DNA from: Agrobacterium larrymoorei
GTDB taxonomy: Bacteria; Pseudomonadota; Alphaproteobacteria; Rhizobiales; Rhizobiaceae
DNA: 64,000 bases
Assembly: GCF_013322225.1 (NCBI RefSeq)
Contig: NZ_JAAMFB010000028.1
Coordinates: 1 to 64,000, forward strand
Reading direction: 5' to 3'
The translations under genes were made by a program, and so were the position numbers. The notes under the pieces were generated by a model. That model saw only the letters and a program-made list of their open reading frames with translations, was not told where the DNA came from and did no database searches. How positions within the stretch are numbered: position 1 is the stretch's first letter; each line of letters begins with the position of its first letter. Shown here in pieces: positions 7,962 to 17,427 of this stretch.

Positions 7962-8759
7962 TTACTCCGCAGCTTCGACGAAGCGGTGACGTTCGTAGAG
8001 GAACTTCAACACGGCTTCGCGGCATTTGAGATAGGTTCGGTCGGAGGCTAGCTCGATGCGGTTGCGCGGGCGCGTGAGCGGAACATCGAGAATTTCGCCG
8101 ATATGGGCGGCGGGACCATTGGTCATCATGACGATGCGGTCGGAAAGCAGAACGGCCTCGTCCACATCATGCGTGATCATGATCATGGTGTTGCCGAGCC
8201 GCGCGTGGATTTCCATCACCGCATCCTGCAGATGGGCGCGGGTCAGTGCATCCAGCGCGCCGAAGGGCTCGTCCAGCAGCAGGATTTTCGGCTCCATGGC
8301 GAGCGCCCGGGCAATGCCGACACGCTGCTTCATGCCGCCGGAAATTTCGGACGGCTTCTTGTCCTTGGCATGCGCCATCTGCACGAGATCGAGATTGCGC
8401 ATCACCCAGTCATGGCGCTCGGCCTTGGACTTGGTGTAGCGAAAGACCTTCTCTACGCCGATATTGACGTTTTCATAGACCGTCAGCCACGGAAGCAGGC
8501 TGTGGTTTTGGAAGACGACGGCGCGCTCCGGGCCGGGTTCGTTCACCTCACGGTTTTCTAGCAGCACGACGCCGGAGGAAACCTTGGTCAAACCTGCGAC
8601 GAGGTTCAGCATGGTGGATTTGCCACAGCCGGAATGTCCGATGACGGAGACGAATTCACCCTTGTCGATGGTGAGGTTTATGCCCTTCAGTACCTCGGCG
8701 CGGCTGCCGCCCTTGTCGAAATATTTGTCGACATGATCGAGTTTGAGATAGGCGTTCAT
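7962..8759 (-). CDS. nrtC: Nitrate ABC transporter, ATP-binding subunit
   Basis: A 265-residue ABC ATPase with Walker A GHSGCGKST, signature SGGMKQR and Walker B LLLDEPFGALD. It resembles the NrtC/D and SsuB/TauB group. The start MNAYLKLDHV follows GAGGAGGAACCC, a strong ribosome-binding site; an upstream extension in the same frame is the shadow of nrtB. It lacks the NrtA-like C-terminal domain of cyanobacterial NrtC, so it is the short (NasD/NrtD-like) form. Position after nrtB and before nirB assigns it to nitrate uptake at the inner membrane. Confidence 0.9.
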   Translation of the reverse strand: MNAYLKLDHVDKYFDKGGSRAEVLKGINLTIDKGEFVSVIGHSGCGKSTMLNLVAGLTKVSSGVVLLENREVNEPGPERAVVFQNHSLLPWLTVYENVNIGVEKVFRYTKSKAERHDWVMRNLDLVQMAHAKDKKPSEISGGMKQRVGIARALAMEPKILLLDEPFGALDALTRAHLQDAVMEIHARLGNTMIMITHDVDEAVLLSDRIVMMTNGPAAHIGEILDVPLTRPRNRIELASDRTYLKCREAVLKFLYERHRFVEAAE

Positions 8760-8769
8760 GGGTTCCTCC

Positions 8770-9669
8770 TCAGTTGGTCGCTGCGCCGCGAGTGATGATC
8801 TTGCCGAGTGCCGCAACCAGCTTGTCCAGCACGAAGCCGACGACGCCGATGTAGGCGAGCGCGACGATGATGTCGGGCAGGCGCGACGAATTCCACGCAT
8901 CCCAGATGAAGAAGCCGATGCCCACACCACCCGTCAACATCTCAGCCGCAACGATGGCGAGCCACGACAGGCCGACGCCGATGCGAAGGCCGGTGAAGAT
9001 GTAGGGTGCGGCGGACGGCAGCATGATTTTGTAGAAGAATTCCAGCTGATTCAGTCGCAGCACCTGCGCCACGTTGCGGTAATCCTGTGGGATGTTACGC
9101 ACGCCGACGGCGGTGTTGATGATGACCGGCCAGATGGAGGTGATGAAGATCACGAAGATGGCGGATGGATTGCTATCCTGAAAAGCGGCCAGCGAAAGCG
9201 GAAGCCATGCCAGCGGCGGCACGGTTCGCAGCACCTGAAAGATCGGGTCGAGACCGCGCATGGCCCAGACGGACTGGCCGATGATCGCACCCATGATGAC
9301 ACCGGCAACCGCAGCAAGGCCAAAGCCGTATGCCACACGCTCCAGCGAAACCAGAACGCGCCAGCCAAGGCCGATATCCTGCGAACCGTAAACGAAGAAC
9401 GGATAGGCGATCAGGTCATAGCTTTCCTGAAACACCTGGCTTGGCGGCGGCAGCGTTGCGCCGGGGCTGGAACAGAGCAGCTGCCAGATGCCCAGCATCG
9501 CCACCAGTACGACCAGCGGGGGCACGACATTGCGGGCCACCGCAAGGCCGATCTTTTTCAAGGGCAAAGCCGGGGCAGGGCGGCGTTGAATGGCAATGAC
9601 GGTACCGCCGCCTTTCGGGAGGGCGGCGGTCATGGCCGTACTGTCTGTCTTGCGGGCTGTTGCGGTCAT
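8770..9669 (-). CDS. nrtB: Nitrate ABC transporter, permease subunit
   Basis: An inner-membrane permease of the BPD_transp_1 type, about 299 residues. Hydrophobic segments begin near VVPPLVVLVAMLGIW, and the cytoplasmic loop that contacts the ATPase is visible around QVLRTVPPLAWLPLSLAAF. The start MTATARK is preferred because AGGA lies 8-10 bases upstream; another Met at 9693 would add eight residues. It lies between nrtA and nrtC. In the family it pairs with the NrtA binding protein to import nitrate. Confidence 0.9.
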   Translation of the reverse strand: MTATARKTDSTAMTAALPKGGGTVIAIQRRPAPALPLKKIGLAVARNVVPPLVVLVAMLGIWQLLCSSPGATLPPPSQVFQESYDLIAYPFFVYGSQDIGLGWRVLVSLERVAYGFGLAAVAGVIMGAIIGQSVWAMRGLDPIFQVLRTVPPLAWLPLSLAAFQDSNPSAIFVIFITSIWPVIINTAVGVRNIPQDYRNVAQVLRLNQLEFFYKIMLPSAAPYIFTGLRIGVGLSWLAIVAAEMLTGGVGIGFFIWDAWNSSRLPDIIVALAYIGVVGFVLDKLVAALGKIITRGAATN

Positions 9670-9745
9670 GGTTTCAGTCCTGTTTCCGGTCATTTGTTTT
9701 TCTCAAGCGCTTTTGAGGCTCCTCTCATCGAGGGGCCAAAGCGGC

Positions 9746-11044
9746 TTAGGAGGCGGCCTTGATGCTGAGGCTTTCGAGATAGGCGGATGGGTTTTCCGGG
9801 TCGAAAACCTTTCCGTCAAAGAAGGTTTCCTTGCCGCGCGATGAGGAGGCGGGAATATCCGCAGCCGATACGCCGAGGTCTTTTGCCGCTGCGCGCCACA
9901 GATCTTCGCGGTTCACCTGCGAAACCAGCGCCTTGATGTCGGTGTCAGGCGCAAACTTGCCCCAGCGGATGTTTTCGGCAACAAACCAGCTGTCATGGCT
10001 CTGGAACGGATAGGATGCGCCGTCCTTCCAGAACTTCATCTGGAGATCGGTGCCGTGGGCAACGCGGCCATTGCCGTAATTGATGTCGCCCTTCAGGCGG
10101 CCCAGCACATCCTTTGGCGGAACGTTGAACCATTGGCGCTTGCCGAGGATTGCGGACATTTCCTCCTTGTTGTCCATGCTGTCGCACCATTGTTGGGCTT
10201 CCATCACGGCCATGAGGATTGCCTTGACGGCATTCGGGTTCTTCTCGATCCAGTCGGCGCGCATGCCGAGCGCCTTTTCCGGGTGGCCCTTCCAAAGCTC
10301 GCCGGTGGTACAGGCGGTGAAGCCGATGCCCTGATTGACGAGCTGCTCGTTCCACGGCTCGCCCACACAGAACACATCCATGTTGCCGACCTTCATGTTG
10401 GCAACCATCTGCGGAGGCGGAACGACGATGGTGGAGACATCCTTGTCCGGGTCGATGCCGCCAGCGGCCAGCCAGTAGCGGATCCACAGATCATGCGTGC
10501 CGCCGGGGAAGGTCATGGCCGCTTTGATTTCCTTGCCTTCTGCCTTCTTCTTTTCAAACGCGGCCTTCAGCTCGGAGGCATCCAGCTGAACGCCGGTGTC
10601 GGCGTATTCCTTGGCAACGGAAATGCCCTGGCTGTCGAGGTTCAGACGCGCAAGGATTGCCATCGGAACCGGTACATTGTTCTGTGTCACCTTGCCGGTG
10701 TGGATGAGGTAGGGCATCGGCGTCAGAATATGCGCGCCATCGATACCGTTGGCAGCGCCGCCGAGAACGAGATTGTCTCGCGTTGCGCCCCAGGATGCCT
10801 GTTTGAGAACTTCGACATCCGGCATGCCATGCTTGGCGAAGAGGCCTTTTTCAGAAGCGACGATCAACGGAGCCGCGTCGGTGAGGGCGATAAAGCCGAG
10901 CTTCGCGCCTTTGACTTCCGGCTCGGATGTCGCAGCAAAGGCGCCGGATGGGAACGCGGTGCGAACGGCGGTGATGAGCGCCGCAGTGGCAGACGTCTTC
11001 AGGATCGCGCGGCGGCTGATCGAACTGGAAAGCATTTTTTTCAT
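9746..11044 (-). CDS. nrtA: Nitrate ABC transporter, periplasmic binding protein with Tat signal
   Basis: A 432-residue binding protein. The start at MKKMLSSSISRRAILK gives a twin-arginine signal (SRRAILK followed by TSATAALITAV and an AFA cleavage region), so it is probably exported folded and lipid-free. The mature part begins VKGAKLGFIALTDAAPLIVA, typical of NrtA/CmpA nitrate or bicarbonate receptors. The conserved PPPQMV and CVGEPWN segments match its cytosolic paralogue NasS encoded upstream. It is the first gene of the nrtABC-nirBD-nasA operon, downstream of a sigma-54 promoter and a 200-base leader. Confidence 0.93.
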   Translation of the reverse strand: MKKMLSSSISRRAILKTSATAALITAVRTAFPSGAFAATSEPEVKGAKLGFIALTDAAPLIVASEKGLFAKHGMPDVEVLKQASWGATRDNLVLGGAANGIDGAHILTPMPYLIHTGKVTQNNVPVPMAILARLNLDSQGISVAKEYADTGVQLDASELKAAFEKKKAEGKEIKAAMTFPGGTHDLWIRYWLAAGGIDPDKDVSTIVVPPPQMVANMKVGNMDVFCVGEPWNEQLVNQGIGFTACTTGELWKGHPEKALGMRADWIEKNPNAVKAILMAVMEAQQWCDSMDNKEEMSAILGKRQWFNVPPKDVLGRLKGDINYGNGRVAHGTDLQMKFWKDGASYPFQSHDSWFVAENIRWGKFAPDTDIKALVSQVNREDLWRAAAKDLGVSAADIPASSSRGKETFFDGKVFDPENPSAYLESLSIKAAS

Positions 11045-11246
11045 TCGCTTGTTCCCCTTTTTTGGCCGCCTCTTGGGTGGCGTGTCCTTTGCGAAGGCAG
11101 AAAATAAAAAAACGCCGCTCGGTGTTGCTGCCATCGGAACGGGAGGAGAGTTCCGGGCTGCAAACCTTGCGACGTCTGTGTCGTATGAAGGCGCTTATCG
11201 CGCGCCCTGCTGCTCCGATCGCCGTTGACCGGAGCGAATTATGAGA
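11045..11246 (-). promoter_or_regulatory. Structured leader of the nitrate operon with a terminator-like T-tract
   Basis: Between the sigma-54 promoter and nrtA the transcript contains several inverted repeats: GCTCCG/CGGAGC, GGCGC/GCGCC around GCGATAA, and CGGAAC/GTTCCG around a 9-base loop. They are followed by ACACCGAGCGGCGT running into a TTTTTTTATTTT tract (near 11101-11125). NasT-type ANTAR proteins act by antitermination on paired hairpins in nas leaders, and nasT lies just upstream. I infer that this leader is the NasT target, but a canonical hexaloop pair is not clear by eye. Confidence 0.6.
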
Positions 11247-11262
11247 TGCAAGCACCGTGCCA
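11247..11262 (-). promoter_or_regulatory. Sigma-54 (RpoN) promoter of the nitrate operon
   Basis: The minus strand reads TGGCACGGTGCTTGCA, an exact -24/-12 match (TGGCAC, five bases, TTGCA). It faces nrtA about 200 bases downstream. Sigma-54 dependence implies activation by an NtrC-type enhancer-binding protein under nitrogen limitation. AT-rich sequence upstream (11263-11408) could hold the enhancer sites. Confidence 0.88.
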
Positions 11263-11408
11263 GTTTTTGATTTTTGGCGATAAGGTGCTGTAATTACGCG
11301 GAAATTAATGATGGTAAGAATGAAGCTTATTTTTTGAGCCGAAGAATTTTGGATTATAATTTAAGCTCTGGATTTATGGCTGCGCTTTAATTTTGCGCAG
11401 CCTGCGTA

Positions 11409-12671
11409 TCAGCTGTCGCCGTTTTCCACACCTTCGAACGGTAGGTTCCTGACGGGAAAGCGTTCGACATAGGCTTCGATATTGGCTGGATCGAAGGAGA
11501 TTCCGTCCATGAACGGCTCGCTTGCGCTCTCCATATCCGGCGCAGATGCCGCGCCAAGGGCGGTGCGATAGATATCGGGCCGGTAGGCGGATGAAGCTGC
11601 TGTCATGCCTTCCTGCGAAAAGGTGGTCTGCCCCCAGCGGATCATCTGGCTGTAGATCCACAGCGCCTGACCGGGGCGAGGGTAGTTGGCGTTTCCATCG
11701 TGGAACTGGAAATAGTTGTCTATGACCCGGCGGTTGCCGAGGCTGTCGATGCTGAATTCACCGCCGAGAACGCGGCGGATAATATCCTGGGGAGCGCCGA
11801 TATATCTGACATCGGCGAGTGCTGCGCTCAGCTCGTCACGGTTTTCTGGCCTGTCGCACCAGCGGGCGGCGGCATCCAGTGCCACCAGCAATCTTGCGAC
11901 GCTTTCCGGCTGCGCATCCGCCCAATCCGGCCGCATGCCGATGACTTTTTCCGGTGCGGAGGGCCAGATATCCTGCTTTGCCGCCACGATCTTCCCCACG
12001 CCGCGTTCGCAGGCAATCATGTTCCACGGTGCGCCAACGCAAAAGCCATCGATAGCGCCTGCGGCCAGTGCATCGGAAGTCAAGGGCGGAGGCACGACGA
12101 CCAGCTTCACATCCTTGTCCGGGTGAATACCGCCAGCGGCTAGCCAGTAGCGGAACTCGTAATTGTGGGAGGAGAAGGGGTAGGTCATGCCAAGCGTCGG
12201 CGCGGCTTCGCCTTTTGCCCGCATGTCGTCCAGCACACGCTTAAAGCTCTGCGCATTTTCGAGCGCGCCAGCCGTGGCAGAAAGGCCTGTCAGCGTCTGC
12301 ATTCGCTCGAACAGGCGCGTGGAAAGCGTGATGGCATTGCCGCCACGACCAAGCGAAAAGGGTGTGATCGTAGGGGATGGATTGGAGCCGAGGCCGAGCA
12401 TGGAGGCGACAGGCATTGGAGACAGCATGTGGGCGATATCGAACTGGCGGAAGGCAAGCCGGTCACGGACATTGGCCCAAGAAACATCCTTTACCAGATC
12501 GAGCTTCAGCCCTTCCTTCTCTGCAAAGCCGAATTCAGCGGCGGCGATCAGGACGGATGCATCCACCAGCGGAATGAAGCCTGCACGCAGCGTCCGCTGC
12601 CGGTCATTGCCGGTCAAGGCTGGCGCGGCGAGGCCGGATTGTCTGGCCTTGAGATCATCAATTACCGTCAT
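11409..12671 (-). CDS. nasS: NasS nitrate-sensing regulator (NrtA-like, no signal peptide)
   Basis: About 420 residues, homologous to NrtA along its length (RAGFIPLVDASVLIAAAE, LVVVPPPLT, CVGAPWN) but lacking an export signal, as expected for the cytoplasmic nitrate sensor NasS. In the known NasS-NasT system, NasS holds NasT inactive without nitrate and releases it when nitrate or nitrite binds. The gene follows nasT at a 30-base spacing in the same direction. The start MTVIDDL has AAGGAG eight bases upstream; an alternative Met lies at 12680. Confidence 0.88.
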   Translation of the reverse strand: MTVIDDLKARQSGLAAPALTGNDRQRTLRAGFIPLVDASVLIAAAEFGFAEKEGLKLDLVKDVSWANVRDRLAFRQFDIAHMLSPMPVASMLGLGSNPSPTITPFSLGRGGNAITLSTRLFERMQTLTGLSATAGALENAQSFKRVLDDMRAKGEAAPTLGMTYPFSSHNYEFRYWLAAGGIHPDKDVKLVVVPPPLTSDALAAGAIDGFCVGAPWNMIACERGVGKIVAAKQDIWPSAPEKVIGMRPDWADAQPESVARLLVALDAAARWCDRPENRDELSAALADVRYIGAPQDIIRRVLGGEFSIDSLGNRRVIDNYFQFHDGNANYPRPGQALWIYSQMIRWGQTTFSQEGMTAASSAYRPDIYRTALGAASAPDMESASEPFMDGISFDPANIEAYVERFPVRNLPFEGVENGDS

Positions 12672-12701
12672 GGCATTCACTCCTTGTCCGGTGTCTGCCG
12701 G

Positions 12702-13289
12702 TCACATCAGCAATCCGGCAGCCGTGACCACGCTTTGCGCGATCTCGGACAGCTTCTTCTTCTCGTTCATTGCGGTTTGGCGCAGCAGGGCAAAGGCTTC
12801 CTCTTCGGAAAGGCCTCGCATCTTCATCAAAATTCCTTTGGCGCGCTCGATCACCTTGCGCTCCTCAAGTGCGGATTTTGCCTCCGCCAGTTCCCTTTGC
12901 AGGCGGCTGAAGGCGTTGAAGCGGCTGACGGCCATGTCTAGGATGGGTTTGACGCGCTCTTTCTTCAGGCCATCGACGATATATGCCGACACCCCTGCTT
13001 CGACCGCCGCCTCGATAGAGGCGGTATCGGAGCGATCTACGAACATTGCAATCGGTCGGCTTACAGTACGCGTCAGCTGGAACAGGTGCTCCATCATGTC
13101 ACGGTTGGGGTTTTCAAGGTCGATGACGATCACATCGGGAGACAGCGTCTCGATGATTCGCGCCACGCCGTGAACTTCATGAATAACCGTGACGCGATCA
13201 TGGCCAGCCTCCCGCAGTCCCTCCTCGATAATCGAGGCGCGGATAGCATTTTCATCGATCACGAGTATGGTCAGATCACGAAGCGTCAT
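12702..13289 (-). CDS. nasT: NasT antiterminator, receiver plus ANTAR domain
   Basis: About 195 residues. The N-terminal receiver-like domain (LTILVIDENAIRAS, with the phosphoacceptor-position Asp in VIVIDLENPN) is followed by a coiled linker and a C-terminal ANTAR RNA-binding domain (ALEERKVIERAKGILMK, SEEEAFALLRQTAM). ANTAR proteins bind paired RNA hairpins and prevent termination. Paired with NasS, it should let transcription pass the leader terminator of the nrtA operon when nitrate is present. The MTLRDL start is chosen on homology; the upstream Met at 13328 lacks a better ribosome-binding site. Confidence 0.9.
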   Translation of the reverse strand: MTLRDLTILVIDENAIRASIIEEGLREAGHDRVTVIHEVHGVARIIETLSPDVIVIDLENPNRDMMEHLFQLTRTVSRPIAMFVDRSDTASIEAAVEAGVSAYIVDGLKKERVKPILDMAVSRFNAFSRLQRELAEAKSALEERKVIERAKGILMKMRGLSEEEAFALLRQTAMNEKKKLSEIAQSVVTAAGLLM

Positions 13290-13441
13290 AGCCGCATCAA
13301 TGACGCAACGGGCGTCGATTAGCAACATTTTTCATCGTGATTAAAAATTAGACAAATTGTTTATTTTTCTATCTTTCGTACTGCGAGCTCACTACTCCTG
13401 TCCGACGACTTGACAACCTCTCCCTGTTTATAAAAGTTACT

Positions 13442-14158
13442 ATGATGAGCTTAAGTATGGATTGGTTATCTGAAACAAATCCGATCAATCGCAAGAGTGC
13501 GGCAGAGGCGGTATTTGAAGATCTGAGGCTGGCAATCGTGTCCGGACGATTGGCTATTGGCACGCGCTTTCCCTCTGAAACACATCTTGCGGGACATTAC
13601 GGTGTTAGCAGGCCCATCGTGCGCGAAGCGCTTCGCTCCTTGCAGACATTGGGCATGACGCAGACGCGAACTGGCAGCGGCACTTTTGTGTTGACCGATT
13701 CGCCGTCGCCCGAATTGCGTTACGGCGGTTATTCCGCCCGTGACTTGATCGAAGCGCGACCATTCATCGAAGTTCCGGCCGCTGGCTGGGCTGCCGTGCG
13801 TCGCAGTGAGGCGCAACTTAGCGGAATACTGAGACTATGCGATGCAATGGACGTCCAGGAGGATCTTCATAAATGGGTTCGTCTGGACTCTGAATTTCAT
13901 AGCGCCATAGCGGAAGCGTCTGGAAACTCCCTGTTCGTCAAGGTGATTGCGGATGCGCGCGAGTCGGTCAGCAAACAGTCCGAGCTTCTCAACCTGATGG
14001 CTCACCGACGTACTGCTTCTAATGTCGAACACAGGAAAATTGCTGAAGCGATAGCGTCTGGATCGGATGAGGCTGCACGTAACGCGATGGAAGCCCACCT
14101 CGGAAAAGTCAAACAGGTGGTCACGGCAATCATGGGTGACGAATCCAAGGCCGGCTGA
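13442..14158 (+). CDS. GntR/FadR-family transcriptional regulator
   Basis: A 238-residue protein with an N-terminal winged helix (AAEAVFEDLRLAIVSGRL, FPSETHLAGHYGVSRPIVREALRSLQTLGMTQTR) and a C-terminal all-helical FCD effector domain (ARDLIEARPFIEVPAA, LDSEFHSAIAEASGN). It is divergent from nasT and convergent with aspA. Its position beside aspA, the permease and asparaginase suggests control of asparagine/aspartate catabolism, but the operator was not identified. In-frame Met codons at 13445 and 13457 are possible alternative starts, and no clear ribosome-binding site decides between them. Confidence 0.85.
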   Translation: MMSLSMDWLSETNPINRKSAAEAVFEDLRLAIVSGRLAIGTRFPSETHLAGHYGVSRPIVREALRSLQTLGMTQTRTGSGTFVLTDSPSPELRYGGYSARDLIEARPFIEVPAAGWAAVRRSEAQLSGILRLCDAMDVQEDLHKWVRLDSEFHSAIAEASGNSLFVKVIADARESVSKQSELLNLMAHRRTASNVEHRKIAEAIASGSDEAARNAMEAHLGKVKQVVTAIMGDESKAG

Positions 14159-14228
14159 GGTTCGATCCTGCATGATCGCTTGCCCAGACGCGATGTCACT
14201 GGTCCGGGCAAGCATCAATCAATAATAT

Positions 14229-15674
14229 TCATGCCGCTGGAAGGGTCGCCAACTTCTCATTGGAGGCATCATCAAGTGTCGCAGCGATGTTCGCAAGAAG
14301 CTCCGGTTTCAGTGCGGCAACCAGCTCCTCTGCACTCATGTAGCCCTTTTCCAGAACGACCTGTGGTACGGTTCTCCCGGTTGCCAGCGCTTCTTGCGCA
14401 ACTTCTGTTGCCGCATAATAGCCGATCAGGGGGTTAAGGGCGGTGGCGAGGCCGATGGATTCTTCCAGACGCCGTGCCATGATGTCGATGTTGGCAGTAA
14501 TGCCGTCGACGCACCGCTCTGCCAGTGTGCGGCACGCCGCGCTCAGTTGAGAAATGCTTTCTGAAAGCGACCGGACGATGATTGGCTCGAAAGCATTCAG
14601 CTGAAGCTGCCCGCCCTCGGCGGCCATCGTAACCGTGATGTCGTTGCCGATCACCGCAAAGGCGACCTGATTGACGACTTCGGGAATGACCGGGTTAACT
14701 TTACCCGGCATGATGCTGGAGCCAGCTTGCACAGGCGGCAGGTTGATTTCGCCAATCCCGGCCCGGGGGCCGGAGGAGAGCAGGCGCAGATCGTTGCAGG
14801 TCTTGGAAAGCTTGACTGCAACCCGTTTGAGGACGCCTGACAGGTGGACGAAAGCACCGGGGTCCTGTGTCGCCTCGATGAGATCGGCAGCTGTAACGAG
14901 AGGCCTGCCTGTCAGTTGCACAAGATACTGGCAAGCCAGTTGCGCATAGCCTGCCGGCGCGTTCAACCCGGTGCCTATGGCCGTCGCGCCCAGATTGATT
15001 TCATGGAGAAGAGCCGCTGATTCGATCAGTCTCGCGCGGTCCTCGCCAATCATTACCGCGAACGTGCGGAACTCTTGCCCCAATGTCATGGGCACAGCGT
15101 CCTGCAGTTGTGTGCGTCCGACTTTCAGAACGCCATCGAATTGCTTGGCCTTTCGCTCGAATGAGTCCTGAAGAACAAGCATGGATGCCGCGAGTTCATC
15201 TATGGATTCAATCAAAGCGATGTTGATGGCGGTAGGGTAGGCGTCGTTGGTGGACTGGCTAAGGTTAACATGGTCGTTGGGATGCAGCCTTCCGTAATCG
15301 CCTTTCGAATGCCCGAGGATTTCCAGAGCGCGGTTGGCGATGACTTCATTGGCGTTCATGTTGGTAGAGGTACCCGCGCCACCCTGGATCACATCTACTA
15401 TGAACTGTTCGTGCAGAGCCCCGTCCCTGATCTCACGGCAGGCTTGTATGATGGCATTCAGCCGCTCTAGATCCAGCAGCCCGAGTTCGTGATTTGCCTT
15501 GGCGGCCGCTTCCTTCACGAAGGTCAGTCCCCGAATGAGGTAAGGATAGCGGCCGATGGTCGTCCCGCTGATCTGGAAATTTTCCGCCGCGCGCGCCGTG
15601 TGGACGCCCCAATATGCCTCTGCGGGAATGCCCTTTATGCCTAAAAGATCTTTTTCATTGCGCAAATCGTCCAT
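14229..15674 (-). CDS. aspA: Aspartate ammonia-lyase
   Basis: A 481-residue member of the fumarase/aspartase superfamily that converts L-aspartate to fumarate and ammonia in the cytoplasm. The superfamily signature GSSIMPGKVNP is intact, as are the N-terminal EAYWGVHTARAAENF and the STNDAYPTA and GRTQLQDAVPMTLGQEF segments. The length is normal. It is divergent from an AnsP-type permease, and asparaginase follows that permease, so the three form an asparagine to aspartate to fumarate route. The GntR-type gene on its other side is the likely regulator. Confidence 0.93.
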   Translation of the reverse strand: MDDLRNEKDLLGIKGIPAEAYWGVHTARAAENFQISGTTIGRYPYLIRGLTFVKEAAAKANHELGLLDLERLNAIIQACREIRDGALHEQFIVDVIQGGAGTSTNMNANEVIANRALEILGHSKGDYGRLHPNDHVNLSQSTNDAYPTAINIALIESIDELAASMLVLQDSFERKAKQFDGVLKVGRTQLQDAVPMTLGQEFRTFAVMIGEDRARLIESAALLHEINLGATAIGTGLNAPAGYAQLACQYLVQLTGRPLVTAADLIEATQDPGAFVHLSGVLKRVAVKLSKTCNDLRLLSSGPRAGIGEINLPPVQAGSSIMPGKVNPVIPEVVNQVAFAVIGNDITVTMAAEGGQLQLNAFEPIIVRSLSESISQLSAACRTLAERCVDGITANIDIMARRLEESIGLATALNPLIGYYAATEVAQEALATGRTVPQVVLEKGYMSAEELVAALKPELLANIAATLDDASNEKLATLPAA

Positions 15675-15957
15675 TCTATCCTCCCGATGGTCTAATCGTC
15701 ATATCTGTAAAGCTGCTTGACAGATTTAATCAGTTGTCTATCTCTGCTTCGGATTGTCGTCAATGGCTGGTTGCGCTTGACGAGTTCGGGGAGGATCGAT
15801 AATGAAGCGACCGAATCTGTCATGCAGCATTACAGGAAGCGTCTTGCTTCCCGAATTTATTGAATATTGAATTTTAAGGCTGAGCTCAGTCGCGGAACAT
15901 CAGAATTGGTTGTTCTGGTGCTGAGCGAGACACGTCTCTCAGGGAGGAGCAAAAGTA
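15675..15957. promoter_or_regulatory. Divergent promoter region between aspA and the permease gene
   Basis: This 283-base stretch separates two outward-facing genes and contains no reading frame of its own. It should carry both promoters and any operator for the neighbouring GntR regulator. A strong ribosome-binding site (GGGAGGAGC) ends it on the permease side. I could not pick out a convincing operator palindrome. Confidence 0.5.
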
Positions 15958-17427
15958 GTGAGTGATTTAACGCAGGCGAAGCGCGAACGCCAGATCGAAG
16001 CTCAGGAAGAGCTTGGATATCACAAGGCCCTCAAGCCACGTCAGGTTCAGATGATCGCCATCGGTGGCGCAATCGGTACGGGACTTTTCCTCGGCGCTGG
16101 TGGGCGTCTGGCCACTGCCGGTCCCGCTCTCATATTCGTTTACGCCGTTTGCGGGTTTTTCGCGTTTCTGGTGCTTCGTGCGCTTGGCGAGCTTATCATG
16201 CATCGCCCGACCTCCGGTTCTTTCGTGTCTTACGCGCGGGAGTTCTACGGAGAGAAGATGGCCTTTGCCGTCGGCTGGATGTACTGGCTCAACTGGGCAA
16301 TGACGTCTGTCGCTGACGTGACTGCGGTTGCGATCTACATGAACTTCTTCAAGCAATATGTGCCGTGGATGCAGGGTATCGATCAATGGGTCTTTGCCTT
16401 GACCGCGTTGGTCATCGTCCTTGGCATGAACATGCTTTCGGTCAAGGTGTTCGGCGAGCTTGAGTTCTGGTTCAGCCTCATCAAGGTCGTCGCTCTGTTC
16501 ACGTTCCTGATCGTAGGTGTCTACTTCGTTATTTTCGGAACGCCTATCGACGGTCATGTAACAGGCTTCAGTCTCATCACCGATAATGGCGGCTTCTTCC
16601 CGAATGGCATCCTGCCCGCCTTCATTATCATACAGGGTGTCGTCTTCGCTTACGCTTCCATCGAGTTGATCGGCACGACGGCAGGCGAGACGGAAGATCC
16701 ACGCAAGATTATTCCAAAGGCCATTCGCACCGTCGTCTTCCGCCTGCTGGTATTTTATGTCGGTTCCGTACTGCTGCTGACGCTGCTTCTGCCTTATACC
16801 GCTTACAAGGCTGGCGAGAGCCCGTTCGTGACATTCTTCGGGTCGATTGGTGTGCAGGGCGCAGATATCGTCATGAACCTCGTCGTGCTGACGGCTGTTC
16901 TTTCTTCGCTGAATGCAGGTCTCTATTCGACTGGCCGTATTCTTCATTCTATGGCGCTTTCCGGCTCTGCACCGGCTGCTCTGGCAAAGATGAACAAGGC
17001 TGGCGTCCCTTATGGAGGCATTGCCGTTACCGCAGTCGTCACCGTTATCGGTGTCATCCTCAACGCCGTGGTCCCGGCTGCCGCATTTGAAATTGCGCTT
17101 AATGTTGCAGCACTTGGCATCATTTGCGCCTGGGGTGTCATCGTGCTATGCCAGCTCAAGCTGTGGTATCTTGCCCGGCAGGGGAAGATGAAACGTCCAG
17201 ATTTCAGCATGATCGGCGCGCCGTACACCGGCATCCTGACGCTTGTCTTCCTCTTCAGCGTTCTGGTGCTGATGGCGCTTGATTATCCCGCGGGCACTTG
17301 GACTGTCGGGTCTCTCATCGTCATCGTTCCAGTCCTAGTAGGGGGGTGGTATCTGTTGAGAAGTCGTATTCACGAATTGTCGAAAGCTCAGGCGTTAAAT
17401 GCCGATGCTACGCAGGCTCAACAGTGA
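15958..17427 (+). CDS. ansP: Asparagine/aspartate-type amino acid permease (APC family)
   Basis: A 489-residue inner-membrane permease with about 12 hydrophobic segments. The N-terminal [23 protein letters not shown] is the classic signature of the amino acid transporter (AAT) subfamily that includes AnsP, CycA and LysP. It starts at GTG, preceded by GGGAGGAGC. It overlaps the asparaginase start by four bases (GTGA), indicating translational coupling. That coupling and the divergent aspA support L-asparagine as substrate. Substrate choice is inferred from context; the family is certain. Confidence 0.85.
   Translation: MSDLTQAKRERQIEAQEELGYHKALKPRQVQMIAIGGAIGTGLFLGAGGRLATAGPALIFVYAVCGFFAFLVLRALGELIMHRPTSGSFVSYAREFYGEKMAFAVGWMYWLNWAMTSVADVTAVAIYMNFFKQYVPWMQGIDQWVFALTALVIVLGMNMLSVKVFGELEFWFSLIKVVALFTFLIVGVYFVIFGTPIDGHVTGFSLITDNGGFFPNGILPAFIIIQGVVFAYASIELIGTTAGETEDPRKIIPKAIRTVVFRLLVFYVGSVLLLTLLLPYTAYKAGESPFVTFFGSIGVQGADIVMNLVVLTAVLSSLNAGLYSTGRILHSMALSGSAPAALAKMNKAGVPYGGIAVTAVVTVIGVILNAVVPAAAFEIALNVAALGIICAWGVIVLCQLKLWYLARQGKMKRPDFSMIGAPYTGILTLVFLFSVLVLMALDYPAGTWTVGSLIVIVPVLVGGWYLLRSRIHELSKAQALNADATQAQQ

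Noticed and set aside
5435..8029. 864-codon open frame antisense to nirB
   Set aside because: It mirrors nirB almost exactly, has no recognisable motif or ribosome-binding site, and long antisense frames are expected with this GC-rich codon use. The nirB frame carries all the cofactor motifs.
16064..16947. Extra frames over the permease gene on both strands
   Set aside because: Both are shadows of the APC permease, which has the right start, signature and membrane pattern.
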